DNA of 64,000 bases from an uncultured Flavobacteriaceae bacterium (GCA_947495135.1 CANLXN010000001.1:372001-436000); one strand, 5' to 3'; counted from the stretch's first letter, positions 10,560 through 21,299 are shown. Translations and numbers: made by a program. The notes: generated from the letters alone by a model not told the origin.

Positions 10560-11273
10560 ATGAAAAAGCAATTATTCCTATTACACTTTGCTGGTGGAAA
10601 TAGTTATTCTTATAACTTTTTGAAGAGCTACTTAGGTCATGAATATGAATTCATATCCTTAGAACTTCCTGGAAGAGGAAAACGATTCCAAGAAGACCTC
10701 ATTAGAGACAAAAGAGAAGCAATAGACGATTATGTTTCGCAAATTAAAATGCTTAGAAGTAATGAGCCCTATGTCTTGTATGGTCACAGCATGGGAGCAA
10801 CATTGGGCTTGTCTGTCACTAAAATAATGGAAGAGGCTGGCGATCCACCAAATTACTTAGTAGTCTCTGGAAATGCGGGACCTGGATTAAAAGATGAGTC
10901 TAGAAAAAATCGACATTTACTGGGAGATGCCGAGTTTAAAGAGGTTTTAATTGAGCTGGGGGGAATTCCAGATGAAGTATTGGATAACGATGAACTCTAT
11001 GAGTTTTTTGCACCTATCATTCGAGCCGATTTCGAGGTCTTGGAGAAAGATAATTTTTCGGAAGAAGGTACGACGGTAAGTGTCCCTATTTATACCATTA
11101 TGGGAGATAGAGAAGATACCGTTGGATGTATCGAAAACTGGAAGCAGTTTACTTCAGAAGGACACTCAACTGAAATATGGGCTGGAAATCACTTTTTTAT
11201 TCATAACCAGGGAGCACGTCTAGTAAAGTTGCTTGAAAAAGCGTTTGAAAGACCAAAAGTACTTCATCTGTAA
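10560..11273 (+). CDS. Type II (external) thioesterase, alpha/beta hydrolase
   Basis: LFLLHFAGGNSYSYNFL, LELPGRGKR, GHSMGA, C-terminal GNHFFI; located within the NRPS cluster. Confidence 0.92.
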   Translation: MKKQLFLLHFAGGNSYSYNFLKSYLGHEYEFISLELPGRGKRFQEDLIRDKREAIDDYVSQIKMLRSNEPYVLYGHSMGATLGLSVTKIMEEAGDPPNYLVVSGNAGPGLKDESRKNRHLLGDAEFKEVLIELGGIPDEVLDNDELYEFFAPIIRADFEVLEKDNFSEEGTTVSVPIYTIMGDREDTVGCIENWKQFTSEGHSTEIWAGNHFFIHNQGARLVKLLEKAFERPKVLHL

Positions 11274-11448
11274 ACCACTTTTTTTACATATCAATGCCTT
11301 CAGATAGAGGGAATTGTCTATTTATCAAAAATATTGAGTTACGGCACTTATTAGGTTCATCGAAACTTTCAGTTTCAATGAGCATGATACTTCGGTGCCT
11401 AACTCAAACAAACATAAGCTAATTACGAATTATATAAATACCAAAAAG

Positions 11449-13104
11449 ATGTTCAAGATCACTATAAAAAACATTATTAGTTTGCTACTATATGCGATAC
11501 CAAATACGGCTTTGAGCTTTGGTATTATTTATATTATTAATAACGTTCTCTCTGGAAATCAGGAGTTTTTAGAAGGGTATATGATTATCGTGTTTCTATC
11601 GGTAGTTTGTTACGCCTATTTATTAAATGTTATTTTTCAGAAAAAGTTGAACCAATTTACGTTCAAGTTATTATATGAAAATGAAAAGAACCTATTCGAC
11701 CAAATTTTAAGAGCTCCATTGGAGACCTTGGAAAAGTTTGGAGCAGAAAGATTTTATACTGCAATGGAAGATTTGAGGACGTTTGCGGGCCTTCCTTACA
11801 CAATTACTCATACAGTGTCGTCTTTACTAATGCTGGTTTTAGGAGTTATTTACATGTTCTCATTGTCTCCTGTTTCTGCTGCAATTGTTATGGTACTTAT
11901 AGTATTGGTAGCGGTTTGTTACTTCGTGGTTATGAAGTCCATGTCTAAAGAGATTTCAACCCTACGAAAGTATAATGAACATTACTACAGCTATGTTGCA
12001 GATTTATTAAACGGGTTCAAGGAGTTAAAACTAAGCTCCAGTCGTAGAAGAAATATGATGAAAAAATACCTAGGTCCTAACCGAGACAAATCGGAGGCTT
12101 TAGATTTTAAGGTCAATTATATTTTCTTGTCTATTAATATGATCAGTCAGTATGGTTTATACTTCGTAATTGCTGCGATTATTTTTGTACTGCCAGCTTT
12201 TGAAATTTTAGATAGAGCGGATGTAATTGCATATGTTGTGGTGATCTTATTTATTTCTGGACCTATTAATAACTTGATTAATCTACAACAGAACTATACT
12301 CGTTTTATGGTGGCGAATAACCGGAACAATAGTTTTATGAAAGACTTCCAAATTGAAACGGTCGCTACCAGCACAGTTGCGGAGAAGGATGCAGAATTTA
12401 CATCTTTAGAGTTTAAAGGAGTATGCTTTAACTATAGCAGCAAAGCCGAAGAGGAAGAGGAAGAGCAAGAAACGACCTTTGCATTAGGGCCAATTGATTT
12501 AGAGATAAATAAAGGAGAGGTCATCTTTATAGTTGGAGGAAACGGTTCAGGAAAAAGTACATTTATCAACGTTTTGACAGGCTTGTATCAACCTAGCCAG
12601 GGACAAGTATACTTAAATGGAAATTTATCAAATCGAGTAAGTGAAGAATTAGAGGATTCTATTGCTGCCATCTTTACAAACAATCACATTTTTAACAATA
12701 ACTATGACGACTACCAACTGAAAGGCAATGAAGAGTATAAAAAGTTGCTTAAAATGATGGAATTGGATAATGTTATAACAGATGATGAGGAAGAGTCTGC
12801 AAGAAGAAGGTTCTCTAAGGGACAAAGTAAACGAATGTCAATGATTTTTGCTCTTCTGGAAGATAAACCAGTTCTTATCTTAGACGAGTGGGCGGCAGAT
12901 CAGGATCCGTATTTTAGAAAATTCTTTTATGAAGTACTAGTTCCAAAGTTTAAGAAGCAAGGAAAAACGATCATTGCAGTAACTCATGACGATGCCTATT
13001 TCGATCAGGCAGATAGAATCATTAAGTTCGATTATGGAAAAATAGTTAAAGACGTTCAAGTCAAGTCCGAAGTAAGCGCACGAGAGTTCGCTTGGGCAGA
13101 TTAA
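11449..13104 (+). CDS. Cyclic peptide/siderophore-type ABC exporter (PvdE/SyrD family), fused TMD-NBD
   Basis: Walker A GGNGSGKST, SKGQSKRMSMIFALLEDKPVLILDEWAADQDPYFRKFFYE (PvdE/SyrD-like). The ORF call starts at GTG 11395; the in-frame ATG 11449 (MFKITIKN) is more likely. Confidence 0.9.
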   Translation: MFKITIKNIISLLLYAIPNTALSFGIIYIINNVLSGNQEFLEGYMIIVFLSVVCYAYLLNVIFQKKLNQFTFKLLYENEKNLFDQILRAPLETLEKFGAERFYTAMEDLRTFAGLPYTITHTVSSLLMLVLGVIYMFSLSPVSAAIVMVLIVLVAVCYFVVMKSMSKEISTLRKYNEHYYSYVADLLNGFKELKLSSSRRRNMMKKYLGPNRDKSEALDFKVNYIFLSINMISQYGLYFVIAAIIFVLPAFEILDRADVIAYVVVILFISGPINNLINLQQNYTRFMVANNRNNSFMKDFQIETVATSTVAEKDAEFTSLEFKGVCFNYSSKAEEEEEEQETTFALGPIDLEINKGEVIFIVGGNGSGKSTFINVLTGLYQPSQGQVYLNGNLSNRVSEELEDSIAAIFTNNHIFNNNYDDYQLKGNEEYKKLLKMMELDNVITDDEEESARRRFSKGQSKRMSMIFALLEDKPVLILDEWAADQDPYFRKFFYEVLVPKFKKQGKTIIAVTHDDAYFDQADRIIKFDYGKIVKDVQVKSEVSAREFAWAD

Positions 13105-13354
13105 CTTTTATTCGAAGGTCTTCATAGTCAAGACTTTATATTAAAACATCCTATTGCTACTTCAGGTATTGTCTTGGAAAATTTCTTAGACAAGACGCTT
13201 AGAAAGTATAGTCCAAGTTGAGCGTATCACGCATCATCTTTATCAGCCAAAACTTCAAAACAAAACAAATTATGTAACGGTATTTGCTGTACAAAATTTG
13301 TTTCGACTGTTGATTTGCGCATACAGATAATAATTTCATGAAACATTTATAATT

Positions 13355-16300
13355 ATGAAACTAACACTTCCACAACAAGATATTTATTTTGAACAATTAC
13401 TGCATCCAGAAGATCCAATTTATAATATTGGAGCCAAGCTTAAAGTAGATGGAGAAATTGTATACGAAATATTGAACGAAGCATACATTACCCTTATTGA
13501 TCAACATGACGCCTACAGAAGTGTGGTCGTTAAAAATGGAGATAAGGTTGAGATAGTCATGAAGTCCACACACAATTCCACTTTGGGATTTATTGATTTT
13601 TCCAACGAAGAAAACGCAGATGAAAAAGCCAACGCATATATGCAACAGGCTTTTGTAACTCCTTTCAATATTTTGTCTGGAGAACTTCTGCACAATTTTA
13701 CCCTGATAAAAGTGGATGAGGAATTTTACTATATTTTCTCCATGTACCATCATATCATTACCGATGGATGGGGGACTTCCTTAATGTTTCAACGATGGGT
13801 GAAAAACTACAACGAACTAGTTGAATCTGGAAAAATAGAAACAGAATATCCTTTTAGTTATGAAGAGTTTGCTATTAACGATAAGGACTACGAGCAATCC
13901 GAAGATTATTTACAGGACAAAGATTATTGGTCACAGCGGTACGCAGAATTACCAGAACCACTGTTTGAAAAATTCGATAAGCAGCGTAGCATCAATAAAA
14001 GCAGCCGCGAAGAATTGGTTATAAGTCGAAAGGTTTATTCTCAGTTGGAGGCGATGGCAAAAGAGTATAGGAGTTCTACTTTTCATGTAATTCTGGGCAT
14101 TCTTTTTATGTACTTCGGAAGAAAACATCAAAACAACGATTTTGCGATTGGTCTTCCAGTATTGAATAGGGGAAAATCTGTCTTCAAAAAAACGGTGGGA
14201 TTGTTTATGGGAGTTTCGGCATTAAGAACGCCTCTTGATTTCAACAACAGTTTTGAAGAGTTAATTGGACAAATAAAGCAACAACTACGTCAAGACTATA
14301 GACATCAAAGATTTCCTATTGGTAAATTGATAAAGGAATTGGGGCTCTTTCAGAATAAAGACGGATTATTTAATATCACCCTTTCATACGAAAAGCAAAA
14401 CTATTCAGATCACTTCCACAATACGAAAACACGGGTAATCCCATTATCTCATGAAGCTGAACGAGTTGCATTAGCCATCTATATCCGTGAGTTTGATGCC
14501 GAAGAAGATGTGAAAATTGATTTTGATTACAACCTAAACTACTTCAACAAAGAAAGTATTTCTCAAGTAGTTACACATTTCGAACAATTGGTAGAAGAAG
14601 TGGTAGTCGATGCTAAAAAACCGTTGGCAAGCTATAAATATATTACACTGGAAGAAAGAAGAAAGGTAGTACAGCAATTTAATGACACTAGCTTTTTTTA
14701 TCCAAAGAAAATGACTTTTCTTGATTTTTTCAAAAATCGAATCAATGCGAATCCAGATAAGATTGCTGTTAAAGATACGTTGAATGCCTACTCTTACAGC
14801 GAGTTAGGCATGGCTTCAGACAAGGTAGCTTATTACCTTCAAGAAAATTTCGGAACAAAAAGTAGTTCTCCAATTGCGGTGCTTATGGATCGCTCTGCAA
14901 ACATGATTGCAGTTTTATTAGGAATTTTGAAAACAGGGCGCGCATATATTCCTTTAGATCCAAGTTTTCCAGCAGACCGACTTAATTATATCATTTCTCA
15001 CAGTGAAGTTGATTGTGTTCTAGGCGACGGACAATTACAAGAGCTATTAAACGATGATATTATTTATTCGAATATAGATGTGCTCTTAGATTGTGAAATC
15101 CACAATGAAATTGAGTTAGACGAGGTAAATGCAGATGCTACGGCATATGTAATATATACTTCTGGTTCTACTGGAAATCCAAAGGGAGTGGAAGTAGGAC
15201 ATGGTTCTTTACTGAACTTTTTATTAAGTATGCAGTTGGAACCCGGGATTCGGACCGCGGATGTATTGTTTTCGGTAACCACTGCTTCTTTTGATATTTC
15301 CATTCTCGAATTTTTTGCACCACTTTTATGTGGTTCAACCCTGGTGGTTGCGAACAAAGAAAATTTAGCTACGGCCAAATCGATTATTAATGACCTCACC
15401 CTCGTAAAGCCAACAATTATCCAAGCAACTCCAAGCTTTTTTCAAATGCTATTTAACGGCGGTTGGACAGGAGATAAAGACTTACGTGTTTTATGTGGTG
15501 GAGACCTCTTAAGTGAATCTTTGGCGCAAAAGTTATTGGAGAATTGTAAAAGTGTTTGGAACATGTATGGTCCTACCGAGACTACCATTTGGTCAAGTTG
15601 CAAGCGATTGAGACTTCCAAATGACGCAAAAACTATTGGGATGCCCATTCATAATACTCAGTTTTACATTTTGGATGAAGCACTTAATCCCCTACCAACT
15701 GGCTCTATAGGTGCAGTATACATTGGTGGAGATGGATTAAGTAAAGGGTATTATAAAAATGAAGAATTAACCAGGCAGCATTTTTTACCGAGCCCTTTCA
15801 GAGATGGGGAACGGATTTATCGAACTGGAGATTTAGGAAGATGGAATTTAGAAGGAGAAATCGAATTTCTAGGAAGAAGTGATCAACAAGTTAAAGTGAG
15901 AGGCTATCGCATTGAGACTGGAGAAATTGAATCTAGATTGAATGATCTGGCAGAAATAAACGACTCGGTTGTTATTGCGAAAAAAAGCGCAGATCAGGGT
16001 GCTTTTTTGGTGGCTTTCGTAATCGCTAATTCGGATAATTTGGACACACAGAAGGTAGTAAGTGAATTGCAAAAGAATCTACCAAATTATATGATTCCTT
16101 ATACTGTAATTGAGGTAGAATCATTTCCTTTAACGCCTAATAACAAGGTAGATAGGAAATCGCTGTCTAAGTTTGATATTGGTGCCTCGCATGAGGATTC
16201 TACTTTTGTGAAGCCTAGTACGGGTATCGAGACGGTGGTCGCGAAAATTTATGAAGAGGTACTTGATTTAAAAAACGCTGTTAGTGTTAATAGCAACTTT

Positions 16301-17797
16301 TTCAGTTTAGGAGGTCATTCATTAAATGCCGTTAAACTAATTGGGCTAGTAGAAAAGAAGTTGAATTATCAAATCACATTGAGAACTGTATTCGATTACC
16401 CAACAGTCGAATCACTTTCTAGTTATTTACAATTAGAGGAAACGGAGAGTTTGGATTTTATATCAAAGGTACCTGAACAAAAATCTTATCCAATTACCTC
16501 TTCCCAATATGCTATGTGGCTAGCGTCACAAAAGAAGGAACGTTCTATTTCCTATAATATGTTTACTTCCTATGAGATCAAAGGGGAGCTTGATATTGCC
16601 ACTTTGGAAGAGGCGTTTAAGAATATCATAGATAAATATGAAATTTTACGCACCAATTTTATTGAAGAAAAAGGAACGCCGTTCCAAACCATAAATCTGT
16701 TAGGACATAGAAACTTTCAAATTATTGAAACTACCGCCGACAGTAACGAACTGGACACTTCCATCGAACTGTTCGTAAACAGGGAATTTGACTTGGAAAA
16801 GGATCAATTACTGCGAGCTTCTATCTTTATCAATGAGAGCGGTGATCGTTTCTTAGTTTTTGCTACACATCATATTATTATGGATGGCTGGTCACTCGAA
16901 GTATTGATAAGTGAGTTAGCAGAACAGTACAGCTCTTTAATTTCTTCGAAAGTATTGGATGATCAAGATTTAACGATCCAATTCAAGGACTATGCTGCTT
17001 GGAACGCTAAAAATGAAGAACAGGCTCTTATCAAAAATTCAGCATTTTGGAATGCGCATTTGGAAGGGTATAAGTGGTCGAGTTTAGTTCCGGTCGATTA
17101 TCAGAATACAACAGATGCTGCGAGAGGACGGAGTTATGTCACAGGTATAAATAGAGACACAACTAGCGAATTACAAAAGTTAGTGTCAAGGCAAAATAGT
17201 AGTCTCCATTCCATTCTTATTGCCGCTTTTAATGGTTTGTTATATAAGATGAAAGGTAAGACAGATGTTTGCCTTGGAACGGTAAATTCTGGACGAAACT
17301 TTGCTAATGCGACCCAGCAAATTGGAATGTTTGTAAAAACCTTACCGCTTAGAACAATGATGTCCTCGAGCGATTCATTCTTGGATGTTTTGTCGAGAGT
17401 ACATGATAATCTACTCGATACAGACCTGCACCAAGACATTCCTGAGGATATTGCAAGGGATCTCAGGCTTGATGTTTTAATAGTACTTCAGAATCAATCA
17501 TTTAATTTCAATAAAATTAAAATTTCGGATAGGTTAGAGTTACAGCTAAGACCTATAGAGACCTTGCACAGCAGGCTACCGCTGTTAATTGAATTTACAG
17601 TTGACGAAGGATACTTAAAGACAAACGTTAACTACGACAGTGATACATATAACTCGGAAACGATTGAGTTACTTATGCTCAAATATGAGAAGTTCTTAGA
17701 AGAAATAGTTCAGCAACCATATCTCGCAATTGATGAGATTGATATAGATCTCGAATTTGAAAGAGAAGAACAAGTAGACATAAGTTTTAATTTTTAA
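13355..17797 (+). CDS. NRPS: C - A (predicted Gly) - PCP - C, with no thioesterase domain
   Basis: HHIITDGW and HHIIMDGW condensation motifs, YTSGSTGNPKG, PCP LGGHSLNAVK; hand-aligned A-domain code DILQLGMIW (Gly-type). Confidence 0.95.
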   Translation: MKLTLPQQDIYFEQLLHPEDPIYNIGAKLKVDGEIVYEILNEAYITLIDQHDAYRSVVVKNGDKVEIVMKSTHNSTLGFIDFSNEENADEKANAYMQQAFVTPFNILSGELLHNFTLIKVDEEFYYIFSMYHHIITDGWGTSLMFQRWVKNYNELVESGKIETEYPFSYEEFAINDKDYEQSEDYLQDKDYWSQRYAELPEPLFEKFDKQRSINKSSREELVISRKVYSQLEAMAKEYRSSTFHVILGILFMYFGRKHQNNDFAIGLPVLNRGKSVFKKTVGLFMGVSALRTPLDFNNSFEELIGQIKQQLRQDYRHQRFPIGKLIKELGLFQNKDGLFNITLSYEKQNYSDHFHNTKTRVIPLSHEAERVALAIYIREFDAEEDVKIDFDYNLNYFNKESISQVVTHFEQLVEEVVVDAKKPLASYKYITLEERRKVVQQFNDTSFFYPKKMTFLDFFKNRINANPDKIAVKDTLNAYSYSELGMASDKVAYYLQENFGTKSSSPIAVLMDRSANMIAVLLGILKTGRAYIPLDPSFPADRLNYIISHSEVDCVLGDGQLQELLNDDIIYSNIDVLLDCEIHNEIELDEVNADATAYVIYTSGSTGNPKGVEVGHGSLLNFLLSMQLEPGIRTADVLFSVTTASFDISILEFFAPLLCGSTLVVANKENLATAKSIINDLTLVKPTIIQATPSFFQMLFNGGWTGDKDLRVLCGGDLLSESLAQKLLENCKSVWNMYGPTETTIWSSCKRLRLPNDAKTIGMPIHNTQFYILDEALNPLPTGSIGAVYIGGDGLSKGYYKNEELTRQHFLPSPFRDGERIYRTGDLGRWNLEGEIEFLGRSDQQVKVRGYRIETGEIESRLNDLAEINDSVVIAKKSADQGAFLVAFVIANSDNLDTQKVVSELQKNLPNYMIPYTVIEVESFPLTPNNKVDRKSLSKFDIGASHEDSTFVKPSTGIETVVAKIYEEVLDLKNAVSVNSNFFSLGGHSLNAVKLIGLVEKKLNYQITLRTVFDYPTVESLSSYLQLEETESLDFISKVPEQKSYPITSSQYAMWLASQKKERSISYNMFTSYEIKGELDIATLEEAFKNIIDKYEILRTNFIEEKGTPFQTINLLGHRNFQIIETTADSNELDTSIELFVNREFDLEKDQLLRASIFINESGDRFLVFATHHIIMDGWSLEVLISELAEQYSSLISSKVLDDQDLTIQFKDYAAWNAKNEEQALIKNSAFWNAHLEGYKWSSLVPVDYQNTTDAARGRSYVTGINRDTTSELQKLVSRQNSSLHSILIAAFNGLLYKMKGKTDVCLGTVNSGRNFANATQQIGMFVKTLPLRTMMSSSDSFLDVLSRVHDNLLDTDLHQDIPEDIARDLRLDVLIVLQNQSFNFNKIKISDRLELQLRPIETLHSRLPLLIEFTVDEGYLKTNVNYDSDTYNSETIELLMLKYEKFLEEIVQQPYLAIDEIDIDLEFEREEQVDISFNF

Positions 17798-17798
17798 A

Positions 17799-19778
17799 AT
17801 GCACACCATGAAAAATACATATTCAGAAATTAGAAAAATAACAAAAAGGACAGTGAACTTACTTTTCCTGACTCTTATTTTATTTGTTAACAATTTAAAT
17901 GCGCAAGAAGTTAGTTTTGAAACTTCGGAGCCATTTTATCCTTGGGTTGAAACCATTGGAGAACTTGAAAATGAATGGGGATATATGTTGGTGCCAGAAA
18001 ATTGGGAAAATCCTGCAGGCAACACCATTAAGGTAGCAGTTACGATATTAAAAAACTGGTCGAATATTGAAAATGCAGAAGCAGTTGTTTTTGTGCAAGG
18101 AGGTCCAGGAGCAAGCGGTATAGAGAACATTGGTTCTTGGATTTATCATCCATTACGAGAAAAGAATGACATTGTATTGATGGATTTAAGGGGAACAGGG
18201 TTTTCTGAGCCTAGACTTTGCCCAGATCTTGGTCAGAAGTTTTTAAATATTCTAGCTAAGAATCAATCGAACCAAGATGATGTCAAACAGAAAGTAGCAG
18301 AAACTTTAATTTGCAGACAGGATTTGGTAAACAAAGGTGTTGATATAGATTCTTATCATAGTTTATCGGTAGCAAACGATTTACATGCTTTGAAAAATGA
18401 GTTGGGTTACGCTCAATGGTCTGTATACGGTGTATCTTATGGAACTTATATGGCACAGGTATACGCAAGTAATTTTCCAGATGACCTAAGAAGTCTAGTT
18501 CTAGACTCAGCCATTGATGATATATCGAGTTATTATACCAAGAATACAAGTAATTATTTGGACAGCTTATTTAAGGTTTTTGAGGCATGTAGCAACGATC
18601 CTGAATGTAACCAACAATATCCAGATTTAGAGAAAGTCTATTTTGAAACGATTGCCGACTTAAATAAGAATCCTCTAACTGTTGCCGTAAAAAAGGATTT
18701 GGTAGAATCGGGAACATTTACCTATAATGCTGAAGACTTTAAGGTAGCGCTGCAGCAAGCGTTGTATAAAAAGAAAATTATTGAAGTTATTCCTTTGGTT
18801 GTCTATCAATTTCATAATAGAAATGAAAAAGCGCTTGGGAATTTGGTTTCAGCATTTTCGGGTTTACTGAGTATGGACTATGGAGTTTACTATTGTGTTA
18901 GTTGCAACGAAACTCTTCCTAATAATAAGTTCGAAGAGTTCGAGCAAAACGCTCAACAGTTCGAAGCGAAAGGTTTAATGGGGGGTGTTTCCTTTTACAA
19001 GTCGGATTTCAAAGTTTGCGATCAATGGAATCTTAATAAACCAGACTCGTTGTCGATTTACAATAAGGTAGATTTATCAGAACTAACTATTCCTACCTTA
19101 ATTTTTGAGGGAGAATATGATCCAATTACTCCGCCTGCTAACGGAGACAGAATAGCCAAGGGTCTTACCAGCGTGCAGGTAATAAAAGCTCCAACATATG
19201 GACATGCTCCTAGCTTTACAGAAATGGGAAAAGAAGCCGCTAGTGCTTTTGTAAATAGTTCTGAAGAAACAACACTTGTCACTGAATTCGATCAATACTC
19301 TAAAGTTGATTTTATCACAGGAATTGCTTTAAATTCTGGCATATCAAGGATGGGAGAGAGCTTAAATAGTCCCAATCCATTATTTCTAGCCCCGCTGGGT
19401 ATTGCGCTGTTACTAATGATATCATTTACGTTCACTTACTTCGTAAAACTAATCAGCAAAAAGTATTCTACGCTTTCAGACAAGGTGGTAAGAGCTTTGA
19501 GTGTGGTAATGTCTATCGTGGGGATTACAGGTATTGTTGGTTTGATTTTAGCATTATTTAATATTTCGGGTCGAAATTATTTTATCCTTGCTTTCGGACT
19601 ACCAGAAAATTTCAATTACCTATTTACACTAAGTATGGTATTTATGGTATTGGTGCTTTTAACCTTCGTTTATTTTATTACTCGACTCCGCAAAATAAAT
19701 GACAGGAGTATTGTGTTCTCTTTTATCTTTTCAAATATGTTATTAGCAACCTACCTGCTCTATTGGGGGATTGTGTAA
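17799..19778 (+). CDS. Exported alpha/beta hydrolase (S33/TAP-like peptidase family) with four predicted C-terminal TM helices
   Basis: N-terminal signal-like helix (LLFLTLILFVNNLNAQ), VQGGPGASG oxyanion region, GVSYGTY nucleophile elbow, EGEYDPITPP and GHAPS; four hydrophobic segments after about residue 525. Confidence 0.85.
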   Translation: MHTMKNTYSEIRKITKRTVNLLFLTLILFVNNLNAQEVSFETSEPFYPWVETIGELENEWGYMLVPENWENPAGNTIKVAVTILKNWSNIENAEAVVFVQGGPGASGIENIGSWIYHPLREKNDIVLMDLRGTGFSEPRLCPDLGQKFLNILAKNQSNQDDVKQKVAETLICRQDLVNKGVDIDSYHSLSVANDLHALKNELGYAQWSVYGVSYGTYMAQVYASNFPDDLRSLVLDSAIDDISSYYTKNTSNYLDSLFKVFEACSNDPECNQQYPDLEKVYFETIADLNKNPLTVAVKKDLVESGTFTYNAEDFKVALQQALYKKKIIEVIPLVVYQFHNRNEKALGNLVSAFSGLLSMDYGVYYCVSCNETLPNNKFEEFEQNAQQFEAKGLMGGVSFYKSDFKVCDQWNLNKPDSLSIYNKVDLSELTIPTLIFEGEYDPITPPANGDRIAKGLTSVQVIKAPTYGHAPSFTEMGKEAASAFVNSSEETTLVTEFDQYSKVDFITGIALNSGISRMGESLNSPNPLFLAPLGIALLLMISFTFTYFVKLISKKYSTLSDKVVRALSVVMSIVGITGIVGLILALFNISGRNYFILAFGLPENFNYLFTLSMVFMVLVLLTFVYFITRLRKINDRSIVFSFIFSNMLLATYLLYWGIV

Positions 19779-19891
19779 AATAATTTATTACATATCGTAA
19801 AAGGAATATCCAAAAGTCTTTTTACATCACAGACGAGAAATTATTCTTCTATCGTCAAGCTTACGCTACATTGAATTTAAACTAGTTGATT

Positions 19892-21262
19892 ATGAATACC
19901 GTAAACACCATTTTATCTAATAAGTACAATATGTTTATGAAGGATGCAGGAGCAGACTTTCTACCAATATTAAAAATAGACACGGAAGAGCTTCCCTTGA
20001 TTTTAAAGGACTTTAAATACCCAGTAAGCGCTTGGCCTGTTTTAATTAGCGAAAATTCGGTTACTAAGCTTAAGAAACTAAGTGAAAAGCTACCAGAGTA
20101 TTTGAATAAAATACCCGCATTGTATTTTGATAATGACCTTCAAAAGATCGCGAACTATTATTACAACGGAAATGAAATGCTCGCGCAATTTGCGATGATT
20201 TGTCACAGTAAAAATATCGAAACTAGTTGTAGGCTCGATCTCACTTATTCAGACAAAAGTTTTCAAGTGTTAGAGGTAAATATTGGTTCAGATTTAGGCG
20301 GTAAAGAAATGGCGTGTTTCGAACCTCAAGTGCGGAAGTTGCATACATCATTAACCACTGCTACTAGTTCTCAAAACTATACCTCTGCCAACACGGGGTC
20401 ATTGTATGTAAAGTTTATTATAGAGCAAATTTCAAAATATACTAGAAACTCAAAAGAGCGTATGCATGTGTTCTTAGGAATGGATAATGTACCGCCTGGA
20501 GATTTTAAGAATGATACGGTGCAGTTTTTACAGGAGTCGATGGAGGCAGAATTGAAAGATGCAGGAATGAAAGTACGAGTAGTAACCGGTGAAATGTCTG
20601 CCTTGAAAAATGTGCAAGGAGACTTGTTTTTAAACGATATGCCCATCCACGCCGTCCTAGTGATCGATGGTGGGTCTAGAAATATTTCGGAAGATGTATT
20701 TAGATCGTTTATAGCTGATAAAATCTACTTTCCAGATCATTTAGCGAACGAATTTTTGAAAGATAAAAGAAATCTGGCTTTGCTAATAGAGCTTGCTCAA
20801 CAAAAGAAATTTTCAGAAGAAGACAACCAACTCATACTAAATCATATCCCTTGGACGCAGACCATTGACGATCGAACTATAATGTACAAAGGGGAACAAT
20901 ACAACCTATTAGAATTGCTTTCCGCTAAAAAAGATGAGTTTGTAATTAAAGTGGCGGTGGGCTCACAGGGGCAGGATGTTTTTGTAGGGAAGTATTGTAC
21001 AGAACAAGAATGGGAAGACAAAATAAGCTTAGCCCAAGGAAAGACCCCATTTATTGCACAAGAGTTTAGTGAGTCGATGGATTTTTGGGCTCCAAATTCA
21101 AACAACCAATGGACACCGCATAAATTAATTTGGGGAGCATTTGGTTTTGGGAAAATCTATGGAGGGGTCTGGGTGAGGATGTCTGCAAGTACCAACGACG
21201 CCGGAGTGATTAATTCGGCTACAGGAGCAGTAGAAGCAATTGTTTACGAATACAAAGATTGA
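19892..21262 (+). CDS. Circularly permuted ATP-grasp / glutathionylspermidine-synthase-like protein, paralog 1
   Basis: CRLDL..LEVNIGSDLGG, DKRNLALLIELAQQ..IPWTQ, FVIKVAVGSQGQDVFVGK, FIAQEF, WVRMSAS..VINSATGA. ATG at 19892 preferred over TTG 19886. Confidence 0.75.
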   Translation: MNTVNTILSNKYNMFMKDAGADFLPILKIDTEELPLILKDFKYPVSAWPVLISENSVTKLKKLSEKLPEYLNKIPALYFDNDLQKIANYYYNGNEMLAQFAMICHSKNIETSCRLDLTYSDKSFQVLEVNIGSDLGGKEMACFEPQVRKLHTSLTTATSSQNYTSANTGSLYVKFIIEQISKYTRNSKERMHVFLGMDNVPPGDFKNDTVQFLQESMEAELKDAGMKVRVVTGEMSALKNVQGDLFLNDMPIHAVLVIDGGSRNISEDVFRSFIADKIYFPDHLANEFLKDKRNLALLIELAQQKKFSEEDNQLILNHIPWTQTIDDRTIMYKGEQYNLLELLSAKKDEFVIKVAVGSQGQDVFVGKYCTEQEWEDKISLAQGKTPFIAQEFSESMDFWAPNSNNQWTPHKLIWGAFGFGKIYGGVWVRMSASTNDAGVINSATGAVEAIVYEYKD

Positions 21263-21299
21263 TGCTATAATCGATCTGTTAACCTTTTAATTAAACGTT

